Positions 53,460-63,012 of a stretch of 64,000 nucleotides of DNA are shown here, in pieces. A program made the translations under genes and the position numbers. A model generated the notes under the pieces. That model worked only from the letters and a program-made list of their open reading frames with translations. It was not told the origin of the DNA and searched no databases. Positions within the stretch are counted from its first letter, which is position 1. Each line of letters opens with the position of its first letter. This DNA comes from Ulva prolifera (Eukaryota > Chlorophyta > Ulvophyceae > Ulvales > Ulvaceae). Location of the stretch: positions 7,757,172 through 7,821,171 of the forward strand of contig CM041201.1 of NCBI GenBank assembly GCA_023078555.1, in the 5' to 3' direction.

Positions 53460-53927
53460 TCGCTGCACTGCCACTCTCAATAACCCATGCCCAAGGTGCA
53501 CTGTGGTCATGTTAACGTGGGCGGCGGATCTCGGATGGTGATGGAAGTGCAGGCATTCGCTCGTCTTGGTAACCGCGCCGACGCGGAAGAGCGTTCGGTG
53601 TGCTACGCTTTAAGCGCGCCGCTAGCAAAAGAAGTTGGGTTTCGGGTGCTTAGTAGTCTGGTAGGGGTGGGGAGGGCAGCAAGGAAACGGAGTGGCTGAA
53701 GCGCGTCATGCCGATGGCAGTGAGGGCATGCCCCAACACACAGCACGTCACATCGGAACATGTGCATGAGGTGCCGTACGCCTTGAAGAATGTCGACGAA
53801 GCTACCCGCACGGCGGATGCTCATGAGGGGCCGTGCCTTCAACAATCAACACTACGGCAACGAATATGATGCCGAGGAGAGGGGCGAGAGTATCCTCAGG
53901 AGCCTACCCGTGGGCAGCCAACATCCT
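53460..53927. other. No supported gene
   Basis: Two short overlapping frames (MEVQAFARLGNRADAEERS and EHVHEVPYALKNVDEATRTA) have protein-like composition but no other support. Confidence 0.25.
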
Positions 53928-54292
53928 CCAGTCATGGTTTTCCTAGAGGCCCTTGGGCCAGGGGTCCTACCGGCACCAAGGGCAAGTGTCAAACAGGTGA
54001 GAAATTTTTTGCGGCGTCACGAGTGCACAGAGCGCGTTTGTATCAACGCGACTATGCGTACAAACTGTGATTATGTTTTATGTTACCTCTGCCTTGTGTG
54101 CTTAATTACATTGTGTCAATGCGACGTTGGTAGTGTCCCATAGGAGTATGCTCAAAGCGTTGCCTATTCTCCATTGTAGTTACGGGTTGTATACTACACG
54201 CAAAATTGCAGGCCAAATTGCAGGCCCTTTTTCCCCCCACCCCCGTGATTTCATAGAACCTGCATGTTGTGATATTGGACGTTACACACTCT
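53928..54292 (+). repeat. Repeat R copy 2, left part
   Basis: It aligns with 35,505-35,882 from CAGTCATGGT to GTTACACACTCT. It has only one copy of the CAGTCATGG unit, where copy 1 has three. Confidence 0.8.
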
Positions 54293-55554
54293 TAAGCCTG
54301 GAAAAGCGGTACACCGATTGGGCATTTATTCCTGGTACATCGGAACATATGCAACATGTTCCGGAATATCATACATTTGAGACCCATGCAAATCGGAAAC
54401 ATGAAGCTAGTAGCTAGCAAAATTTAAATTAAAGCATTTGGTCTTTTGCAACTGATTTGCAACAGCTTTACGCACATTGTGACGGGTTTTCAGTTGTGTT
54501 GGACCAGCGAGGGCTATTGTAGCGGTTATATACGATTTTCCAATCTCTCAAGAAGGAGCTCAATGACATGTTGTGTTGATGCAATTGACACAATGTGATG
54601 AGACATCGGATCAACACAAGAAATATATTATTGGAAAGCACAGAACAAGTGTTTTCATAACTACAAACCAACATAATTGAATGATCTGTATGACAGTAAA
54701 TATGTGCTTGTGTAGCTGCCCCCTATGTGCAGCTCACTGCGCAGTTGTGTTCACAGCAATGCTCCCACAAAGCACTGAATTTTGCAAGTATAACGTCGAG
54801 TAAATCTCAGGCAATGAAGGTGGTCAAACATGGCTTTTCGTTAGTCAAACGGCTGGTAATTGATCAGGCTGGTTGTCAGTCTTAGACCTTTGCGACACTG
54901 ACACCTTGCACACAACCTATCTTGCCTAGCCGTAGCCACATTGTGTAGAAGCAAAGCAACCCCATCCACTACTGTAGAATGGAGTGTGGCACGGCTCAAG
55001 GAAGCTTGGCGAGGACGTCATAATGGTATGAGCAATGCTGCTTTCACGCTGGTCATCGTGCGTGTCTTTGAATAAATCAACATCTATGCTACATTTGGTG
55101 CTCTTATTACCTTTGTGCCTAGCGAGAGTATAAAGATGCCGCGTTGCACAGGGACAAGCAACTCGCGCGCGCGCGCGCGCATGCGTGCAACACTCAATTT
55201 TGCAGCAACGTTGTGCACCGTACATGAACCTGAACATTTGATAATTGAATTTGATGTGGCTCGAGGCTTCGGTTGCGATGTTATGTTCATATCATCGCTC
55301 ACACACGGAAGAGCGTAATGCGCACACCGCAATACAAGCACCGCGCACACTGCAAACGACCTTAGGACTGACCGCAACCTCATAAATCTGAAGAATATTC
55401 CGAACATCGGAACATTGCCACTCCAATATCTACCGGTCAACGGTACATCAAGAGACACCCAAAAGTTCCTGGTATCCCGCATTTTGCCAATATACCGGTA
55501 ATGTACCGCATATTTTTTGTGCCGGTGCATGTACCTACACCGGTACATGTCAGC
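54293..55554. mobile_element. 1.26-kb insertion in repeat R with 11-bp duplication
   Basis: TTACACACTCT flanks the insert at 54,282-54,292 and 55,555-55,565, while repeat R copy 1 has it once (35,873-35,883). This defines an inserted unit. Ends are TAAGCCTGG and GTACATGTCAGC, with no clear inverted termini or poly(A). The right end is rich in ACCGGTACAT. An 11-bp duplication would suit a MULE or a non-LTR element; the class is undetermined. Confidence 0.65.
55164..55184 (+). repeat. CG dinucleotide run
   Basis: An alternating CGCGCGCGCGCGCG tract followed by CATGCGTGC inside the 1.26-kb insertion. Such tracts can adopt Z-DNA. Confidence 0.7.
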
Positions 55555-56305
55555 TTACACACTCTAGACAGTTTACGGAAAGCATGTGCGATCATCGTCG
55601 GCACAAGCGTGTCTACGACTGACAATGATGCGGTGGAACGAGCGATCGTCTCGTGCACTTCGCACTTATGCATGCCACTTTCAGCTCCGAAACTTCGAAA
55701 TGGCAGGTCTCATTGCGGCAAAGGGATGAAAACATGCGATGAATATGGATGGCCAATACCGGTATACGGGTTTATACCGGTATGTGGGTATAGGGTATAT
55801 ATACCGGTTTAAGTTCAAAAGAAACATAATAAGGGGTATAATCTCGATATGTCGGTATACCCTTGAGAGGGGTATATTGAGGTTGCAATATACCCTTGTA
55901 GAACATAATTCCCCCCAGCAAAGGGGGTATTGTGGGACTGCGGTGCGAGCGCAGGTGCAACCAGAGTTGCTTTAGTACGTTTCGTGATAAAGTACGTTAC
56001 GAAAAAAAGATGCGTATGGTATGTTGGTTCCAATCAGGGGGGGTTGAAAAGTACGTTGGGGATGGCAAGCGTCAGGCGCCGCAAGGCCCATCCCAGCGCA
56101 GGTCCACCGGGACAGCACAAGGCAGGCAATGGGGAACGTGGAGAGGGCGTCCCATAAGGTGTATATGTGGACAAGGCAGCTTGGAAGGTTGGAAAACATG
56201 GCGTGCGGTCAGTGACGTTACAGGCACGTACATCCGAGTATTCGCCCCCAGATCGACTCGAATCATTGTCGAGGAATGGGAGTCGCAGATGATCGATGTA
56301 GTGTT
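55555..56305 (+). repeat. Repeat R copy 2, right part
   Basis: It aligns with 35,873-36,625, including the ATACCGGTAT palindrome cluster (55,755-55,812) and the CCAGCAAAGGGGGTAT box. After about 56,305 the copies diverge. Confidence 0.8.
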
Positions 56306-56409
56306 GATGATCCACCATCGGTATGTATCGTCGTGCATATGTGCAGTGGATTCGTTGGTCTGACAAGAAATTCTATGCTGTTGCATAAACTCAAGTTCTT
56401 GCACTCATG

Positions 56410-57256
56410 GCAGGTGGGCGCGCTCCCACAACCGTGCAAATGGCGGAAATCCCGCCACTGAATCACCATCGTATTGTAACTGTTTAGCATTTCGCGTTAT
56501 CAAATCCCCGCCCTGAGCCCGGTTTTTGGACTGGCGACGACGAATGTCAAGTGTCCACGAGGTCTCCGTGAAGTCTCACACATCCACGGGTGCACGGGTG
56601 AAACGGAGACATTGGCAGATACCACCATCCTTGCATCATGTTGATTGATGGCAATGCAGTCTATCTGGCTGACGTGGCGCGATGGAGCCGCGGAAGCGGG
56701 CGGTGCTCCGAGGTGATAGAACCAGGCAACACCATCGCAGATCCGACGACCACGAAAGGCAGCAACACGGACGATAGGAAGGAAGCTCGAAGCATTCAAC
56801 AGGGACGACATCGCGTCGTGAATGGAGGCCGCGATGAGCAGCGGTCGTTGTTACAGTACATGGCAGCTCTTTCTCGCACTCGTGAAAACCAACATAAGCA
56901 TGTTAACCGATGGAGAATTGCAATTGCAGATAAGGACTTGAAGGATGAGGCGGCCTTGTTGATGCCCTGTGTCACACCCGTGCTTTAATTCACCTGATCG
57001 AGCATGTTAGCCACATCGTGATCGGGCTTAGGAAAGGGGTACAACGCAAAGAGGATGCGTGGCGGAGATGTGTTTCAGGTGGATCTGAAAAGCTCATTAC
57101 ATAAAACCGAAGATAGGTACAGACACGTCGACATTACCGCCCGCCGCCAACGCATGATAGACAGTCGGGTGGCATGTGAAGGATCTTGTAACATCTATTT
57201 CAAGGGAAGAGGCAGCGGCGGGAAGCCTAGAAGTGCAGGTGGCGTACGGGCGTAGC
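56410..57256 (+). repeat. Repeat Y, second locus, left part
   Basis: Segments align with 19,140-19,340 and 20,590-20,775. The paired E2F-like sites are at 56,441-56,457 and about 56,501-56,513. A 116-codon open frame (56,638-56,988) covers the GAACCAGGCAACAC region; its twin in the first locus has a TAG, and substitutions show no codon bias, so it is not called a gene. Confidence 0.6.
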
Positions 57257-57606
57257 TGTCACAATGCATGCGCCTGCGGGCAGCAGCGTGGTGACAGGTG
57301 CACCCATGCACGATCGGTCTGCAGATCAGGTGCAGGGGTAAGCCGCCAGTAGGATTGTCCCGGAGTAGTGTGGGAGATCCTGCTAGGATCTCTTGCCGTA
57401 ATCTTGACTATTCAGTGTGCATATATGGCTGTGCACACAGAGAGCTGTAACCATTCTTCTCAATGTTTCACGGTACTAGCAGTATCATGTCTCTCCCTCA
57501 GCATCTCTCCGGTTCTACCTCTGTGCGCAGTAGGTAGGAGATGCTGGCCTCCCGACGTGACGTAAGACTGCGTGTCTGACATGCACGAAGGATAGACTTT
57601 CTAACA
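57257..57606 (+). mobile_element. Solo copia LTR with GTAGC target duplication
   Basis: The LTR starts TGTCACAATGCATGCG and ends TTTCTAACA, flanked by GTAGC at 57,252-57,256 and 57,607-57,611. It is the most diverged of the four LTRs (for example GCATATATGG in the promoter), so the oldest. It splits repeat Y. Confidence 0.95.
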
Positions 57607-58210
57607 GTAGCACCAAGGCGAGATGTAGGCGTGCATGCTGACAGAGTATGCACAGCGCAAGGCGATGTGGCCGACGCCAACGCCGCCCCGGGAGCATGTA
57701 TAATTGTCGAGATGCGCACCATGGATGCCTAGATGCTGATGGCGTGTTCGTGCGGTCCTATAATTGCATGGCGGTTCGCAATTTGTGTGGGAAGTTCTGC
57801 GACTGTCACGGCGTGGGAGGCGACACCACAACACGTAAAAGAGATGTTGATTCAGTAGTGTATGTTACGTTTACATAGCCAAGCCTAGAGACTAGGCAGA
57901 GGCTTCAGTCGAGAGGCCGTGGTGGAGGTGCCGACCGCAAGCTTACGCAAGTCACCGACACAGCGAACGGCGCTTGCGGCCGGTGAAACCCACGAGGAGC
58001 TCAGGCTCTCGCAAGCGGCTTGCAGCTGTGCATCGACGCCGGGGGTTGGCGGGTTGTCAATGGCGGAGCTTGGCCCTACTTGCGAAGGGGTACGCATGTT
58101 GACGACAAGGATAAGGCCGCATGCATACGTGCATTCACACCGTGGTGGGCCTATGCCTGCGTCGTGTATTGCGCTGTCCTATGGACAGTGCTGCACAGTG
58201 CCTCTTAGTA
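57607..58210 (+). repeat. Repeat Y, second locus, right part
   Basis: It aligns with 21,400-22,030: GTGTTCGTGC, GACCGCAAGCTTACGCAAG, CATCGACGCCGGGG and CCTACTTGCGAAGGGGTACG. It matches at roughly 70-75%. Confidence 0.6.
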
Positions 58211-58990
58211 GGGTTGTGCTTCGGATGAGATTGTTTTGTGGTATTTGTCTTCGCTCTCTTGTATATTCATTGTTGTAGACTGCGCTGCATATTGCCTACA
58301 AGTAATACTCTGTCGGTACGCAGAAGCCCGTAGCGGATACATATGCATGCCGCCTTGAGCGTCACCGGTACCTGTGTAGATGTGGTATCATTGTAGATGT
58401 GCATAGACAAAATCATATCTAGGCTTGCGCCGAGAAAGCAGGGTCCTACGCGGGGAAGGTGGGGAACTCCGGGCAGCATTGCAGGCACCTAAACCGGGCG
58501 CTTTGCTTCCGTCGCAGAGCGACTATGGGGCAGTTTGATATTCACGAACATCTGGTTCATGTTTCTTACGAGTTTGATTGTGTTTCGGTGTTGCCGGAGC
58601 TCATGTTCGCGTGGTTTGATGCAAGGTTCTGCCCTGCGTTGAATTCCTTAATGCATGGCGCAAAGTTTGGCCGATGAAACAATAGATACAAACAACTTGG
58701 GTCATGCGCTCGCGGACAATGACGAGAGCGTCCAATTCAATCCTGCCGTTTGTCATGCACACTGATATGTGAAACGTGGCATGGTCAAGCTAGGCAAAGT
58801 GGTGGCTAGCGGGGGCCAAGTGTCATCCCTTACGGTTGTTGGCCGCTACGATGATGACCATGCATGCAGCTACGTCATGCATGACAAGCTCAAGACGACG
58901 ACGCGTAATATGACAGCCTGTAGCCACCAATGCATAATCAGCTGTCGAGCGTTCTCATGTTCTGCACTGTTAGGGCTTACACGGCACTTA
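58211..58990. other. No recognised gene
   Basis: A short frame (58,459-58,677) gives GQFDIHEHLVHVSYEFDCVS and PELMFAWFDARFCPALNSLM, which has protein-like composition but no relatives in the window. The remaining sequence is unremarkable. Confidence 0.3.
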
Positions 58991-58999
58991 GGCCAAAGA

Positions 59000-59008
59000 C
59001 TATATAAG
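59000..59008 (+). promoter_or_regulatory. TATA box of a possible LTR
   Basis: CTATATAAGG, near 59,000, lies about 140 bases before the primer-site-like sequence at 59,143. This spacing suits an LTR with U3/R/U5 organisation, but the other LTR boundary was not found. Confidence 0.4.
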
Positions 59009-59142
59009 GCTTGGACTGCCCTTTGTCCTTTGCCACTTTCAATGTACAGAGTATACAAGTGTCGTGCTTAATCCCGGGAGCGTTGTTACTGTTTGTCATC
59101 TTTGCTGTATCGTGTGCACCGAACGGATCCCGACTTCACAGA

Positions 59143-59155
59143 TGGTATCGGTGAG
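59143..59155 (+). promoter_or_regulatory. Primer-binding-site-like sequence
   Basis: ATGGTATCGGTGA follows CGACTTCACAG. It matches the copia PBS (TGGTATCGATGA) at 11 of 12 positions. An ORF starts 80-90 bases later. It could instead be a splice donor (ATG|GTATCG). Confidence 0.4.
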
Positions 59156-59231
59156 TCGTTAATAGGATTGTAAGTTCTTCTCACCGTTACGTTACGACCA
59201 GTGTCGAACGTACATCAAAGCAGACGATCAC

Positions 59232-59886
59232 GTGACAAATTATTTGAAACAGTATCATTCAGTACTGCTCAAGTTACCTGTACAGGACCTGTTCAAACAT
59301 GGAACAGCTTGTGACGACTCTCTTGCAGCGCATCTGACGTCGAAAGAGATCGATGCTCGTTTCTGCGAGGCAATGGGTTTGGCTATTGCATCCTACCCGG
59401 ACAGCGATTTTGATACTCTGTGCGAGTTCGTGCTCAGCGAAGTATCAATATTTACGAGGCCGTGTGTCACATTTCAATAAGGACTATTTCGAGTATCTGC
59501 TTGGTGCGCCTGAAAATGTTGAGGATCCTGAGTCGGAAGACTACCTTCGCCGTAGTGCTCGCATCAGAGCCCGTGCAGCTATTCGTATGGCTGGAAGTTT
59601 ATCCCCTGATTCAGGAAATGTCTTTGAAAGGACACCTGGAGACGGTGGACGGCCTCGTGGCCGGTCTGGACAGGGCGAAAGCTCAAGGATGGCGATGATG
59701 GACAGACCACGACTTGGTACTGTATCCCCAGCTAATGTGCCATTGGATATCCCTGGTATAGAAACGTTACCAATTGGATCTGCTGAACGTTATTGTTGTG
59801 AGATACATCTCACTAGGCGCATGCTGGCGCGGCACACCTATAGACACCTAAGGCTGCAGCGCAGACCACAACATGTGTCCTCGTAA
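59232..59886 (+). pseudogene. Unrecognised ORF pair after the primer-site-like sequence
   Basis: The first frame encodes TNYLKQYHSVLLKLPVQDLF and EIDARFCEAMGLAIASYPDS and stops at TAA 59,478. An overlapping frame continues HFNKDYFEYLLGAPENVEDP, an Arg-rich stretch (YLRRSARIRARAAIRMAG) and NVPLDIPGIETLPIGSAE to 59,886. One base change near 59,450 would join them. It may be gag of another LTR element, but no zinc knuckle or protease was seen. Confidence 0.35.
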
Positions 59887-59999
59887 CTTGGACTGGCGTC
59901 TGTACAACGCCACTTTTACATTATATACCACGTTAATTATTATTATGCACATATGTGCACGCAATTTCTGTACAGCGTCCTGTACACTCGAATCACAAT

Positions 60000-60649
60000 G
60001 ATACGTGTATGCCTGACACCTTACTGGACGTGGCTACGAGTGCACCAACTCGGCCAGCTTACGCAGCCATGCTAAGTTGGCACTATATTATATCAGGTTA
60101 CTCGGAACAGCGCATTAGCGGTCATGTCCTACCCAAGCTAGACTGGTATCTTACAGACCGGGTCGCATGCAGACCTCCCATGTTTATTTGCGAACTCACA
60201 CATGTTACGCGGCAGCCTTGGGGCTTCGCATGCATGCCCGCTGTTAGCAGGCACGGCACCCACATCGAACACGAAATCAGTGTGCGATCAGCCTTCAGGC
60301 TCCGAAGGCCACATGTTCACTTTCTCCCGCAGTTACTCGGGATCTTGGGTCTGCGCTCTGCGCGATCCGGCGAGGCCAGCTCTAACGGGGGGATCGACCT
60401 GGGCGCACACACCATCGGTATTTATACCGAGCGCTTGCTGGGACCAGGCACGTTTTTACAGTGATCTGGTTGGGGCGCCACCCATTCGAGCATCACATTG
60501 TATTGACTTCTTGCCTCTTTTCGCATCTGTCTGTTCTATTTCTGTCTGCCTATACAGCCTTCGTGCTGCGGCGGTTAGCCCATTTTATTCAGCTGTCCTC
60601 GCGGAGCACCGTAGGTCCGTTCCGTCCCAGCGACTCAGAGACCTCAACA
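60000..60649 (+). repeat. 5' LTR region of the fresh gypsy element
   Basis: The segment upstream of the primer-like site shares a promoter core with 41,660-41,900, including GGTATTTATACCGAGCGCTT (60,417-60,436). It probably ends at CCTCAACA (60,649). The left limit is not determinable because the 3' LTR is outside the window; 60,000 is approximate. Confidence 0.5.
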
Positions 60650-60660
60650 GGTATCGGTGA
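60650..60660 (+). promoter_or_regulatory. Primer-binding site of the gypsy element (or splice donor)
   Basis: GGTATCGGTGA directly follows CCTCAACA and is 43 bases before the gag ATG. It matches the copia PBS in nine of eleven bases. The alternative reading is a 53-bp intron, AG|gtatcg....cttgcag|ATG, whose acceptor is exactly at the start codon. Confidence 0.45.
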
Positions 60661-60702
60661 CCTATAAGATCTCTGTCCTGATTATTCCTTTATTACTTGC
60701 AG

Positions 60703-63012
60703 ATGGCCAGCGAATTAGCTGCCCAAGCCATGGAGGACCCGGTTACGTGGGAATCCGCTCGTGAGTCGATCGTTACATGTGTTGATTCGAATTTTTCTTT
60801 AGAACAATGTCAGAATCCTGGCCTGGCTACCTTTCCTCAGGAAGACTTAGACTTTATTCGACGTCTGTTTAGCATGCTGCTGTGGCTGCAAAACGTTATG
60901 GTGAATTGTGCTGCTGACTTTGACAAGCCGGCGTTCATGGCTGTATGCCGGGATGCCAGACAGATTTTCTTAGAGTCTGACCTGCCGGATGAAGAGGTAC
61001 CCTTCCGACCTCTGGAGAAGAAGGTGTCTTCGGAAGCTGTTAAGCGTGCCCTTAAGGCGCCGGGTGGATTTTTGTGCGCGGCTGATTGGGGCCCCGTGGA
61101 CGGCCCCGTGCGCAACTTGCTTAGCCCGGCAGCCATGACATTATTGGTCTGGCTCGGGCCTAGGTTCGCCAAGCCCCTGCTTGATCTGACTTTTGCTTTC
61201 TCCACCAATTACAAGTCGTTTACGCTTGCCATGTTGGCATGCCCTGTCCGTACCGACTTGTTAGGACTGCTTGGCGTCAGGGAGCGGACTACGAAGTTAC
61301 GTACCACGCCCGCTGTTAACAGCCATGGCGCTGCACTAATTAAGCTTGTGAAAGCCTCGGAGCCAAAAGTTTTTAATATTGTGCACGCAGTATGGCATGC
61401 GTTTACTAGTGCACGTTATTGTCTCAAAAGCGTGTCTGAAGTGTTCCCAACGGTCCACGTTTCGGAGATTACCAAGGCGGAGGCACAACAGTATCGGGAC
61501 TGCTCGGCAAGCGTCACCACCCAGGTGCAGTCAATCTTACCCATCCATTCATCACTGCCTGAGAGTAACCCGAATTTTCTTGATGACAGCTCAAATACGT
61601 GGTTTCGTAGTGCTCAATATACATTTTCGTCGGTTCACATGCCCACAGCAGCCGCGTTGCGCGGCGATCCCTTATCCGAATTACGCTGGCACAAGTACCA
61701 AAGCGACGTTTTGCATGCACGCGCGAATTGTTTGCAACTATCAGAGAAGCAAGTCATACAACATCTGACCACCACTTTTTCTCGCACTGACCAACATGTT
61801 ACGGTTGCGCAAGAAGCTGCTCTGAACCCTGAATGCACTGTCCGACAGTGGTTAGAAGTGATTAGAGACTTTTACTTCACCAGCGGTCAGTTCATACATA
61901 ATATTGAACACGCGTGGCAGCGCTATGACGCGGCCGACTCTGCTGATTTTAATGAGCTTATGCACCACATCAAAACTTACTATCGATTAATTTTCCTGGA
62001 TTACACGCACATGCAAGGCAAGCCGTGCAAAGTGGATTTTGCCTGCATTTTGTTTACAAAACTGCAGCGTCTAATGCAGCCCACCTGCAAATCGACATTA
62101 GCTGATACCTTGCGCATGTTCTTACCCATGTCAACTTTACTAGAGAAATTTAACTTAGAGTTGAAGCCGTTAGTGGGCTTGAGTACGTTTCAAGCGGACG
62201 CGACCGCTGTTAAATTCATTACGTGGGCTGTTACACAGCTTCAACAAGTCCGCGAGTCGGCCAACACGGTCAAACGTTACACAGGTGATGCGCCTGATAG
62301 CAGGATCGATTATGCTATGCTAGTCTCCAAGCGCAAATCACAGGCACCTGGCACTCACGAACCCAAGCAGCAAGCCGCGGCCGCGATCTTACATGGCCCA
62401 CCGGCTAACAACCGCAATGGTTTGCAGAAACGCGCGGCTCCCTCAGGTCCCCTACCAGGCACCAGGCAGCCACTTATCCCTCAACTTAAAGAGCAGGCTA
62501 ACTCAACGGACGAGGATACGTTTAGGCCATGGCTGCAAGGGTTTGTTCAAAACCCTGTGGTGCCGGCTGACCTGCGCAAGGCACTTAGCCTTCAGTTGGA
62601 AGGTGGCCCTACTTCGGTCCATGGCGCATTAGCTGCGGCAACGCACCCACTGCCTCCAGGAATTGAGCCTACATTTATGTTTACGGCAACACGCATGCGC
62701 ATGCATTATCTGTACCCGTTCAAGCAGTGTTGGTTATGCCCGTCGGCTAGGAACAATGCCAACCCCCAAGCTGGCCATCATCAGGTTGACCACTGCCCCA
62801 CTTTTCTTTCACTTGTACCACAGGCGTCTCGTGACGCGTTCTTCGGGGAGGCTTTTAACAGGCGGCGCCACCTCACCCCGCTGCCCCAGCGCTACAACCC
62901 AGCCCGGCACCGCGATCGCGACAACAAGAGGGACTGGTGCGAACCCAACCGAAGAGGCTCTGATACTCAAGCCAAACGGTCACGCCCCGACCATCATCAC
63001 CATGTCCGCTGA
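60703..63012 (+). CDS. gag: Ty3/gypsy gag, intact
   Basis: An ATG at 60,703, right after cttgcag, opens a 769-residue frame ending in TGA 63,010-63,012. The N-terminal half is a novel-looking helical region (QCQNPGLATFPQEDLDFIRR). Residues 360-560 form a retrotransposon capsid-like domain (TVRQWLEVIRDFYFTSGQFI, LMHHIKTYYRLIFLDYTHM, QVRESANTVKRYT). Near residues 676-698 is a long-loop CCHC cluster, C-WL-C...H-HQVD-H-C, and the end is Arg/Lys/His-rich for nucleic-acid binding. It shares order with the decayed copy at 46,960-48,126. Gag forms the particle that packages element RNA. Confidence 0.85.
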   Translation: MASELAAQAMEDPVTWESARESIVTCVDSNFSLEQCQNPGLATFPQEDLDFIRRLFSMLLWLQNVMVNCAADFDKPAFMAVCRDARQIFLESDLPDEEVPFRPLEKKVSSEAVKRALKAPGGFLCAADWGPVDGPVRNLLSPAAMTLLVWLGPRFAKPLLDLTFAFSTNYKSFTLAMLACPVRTDLLGLLGVRERTTKLRTTPAVNSHGAALIKLVKASEPKVFNIVHAVWHAFTSARYCLKSVSEVFPTVHVSEITKAEAQQYRDCSASVTTQVQSILPIHSSLPESNPNFLDDSSNTWFRSAQYTFSSVHMPTAAALRGDPLSELRWHKYQSDVLHARANCLQLSEKQVIQHLTTTFSRTDQHVTVAQEAALNPECTVRQWLEVIRDFYFTSGQFIHNIEHAWQRYDAADSADFNELMHHIKTYYRLIFLDYTHMQGKPCKVDFACILFTKLQRLMQPTCKSTLADTLRMFLPMSTLLEKFNLELKPLVGLSTFQADATAVKFITWAVTQLQQVRESANTVKRYTGDAPDSRIDYAMLVSKRKSQAPGTHEPKQQAAAAILHGPPANNRNGLQKRAAPSGPLPGTRQPLIPQLKEQANSTDEDTFRPWLQGFVQNPVVPADLRKALSLQLEGGPTSVHGALAAATHPLPPGIEPTFMFTATRMRMHYLYPFKQCWLCPSARNNANPQAGHHQVDHCPTFLSLVPQASRDAFFGEAFNRRRHLTPLPQRYNPARHRDRDNKRDWCEPNRRGSDTQAKRSRPDHHHHVR

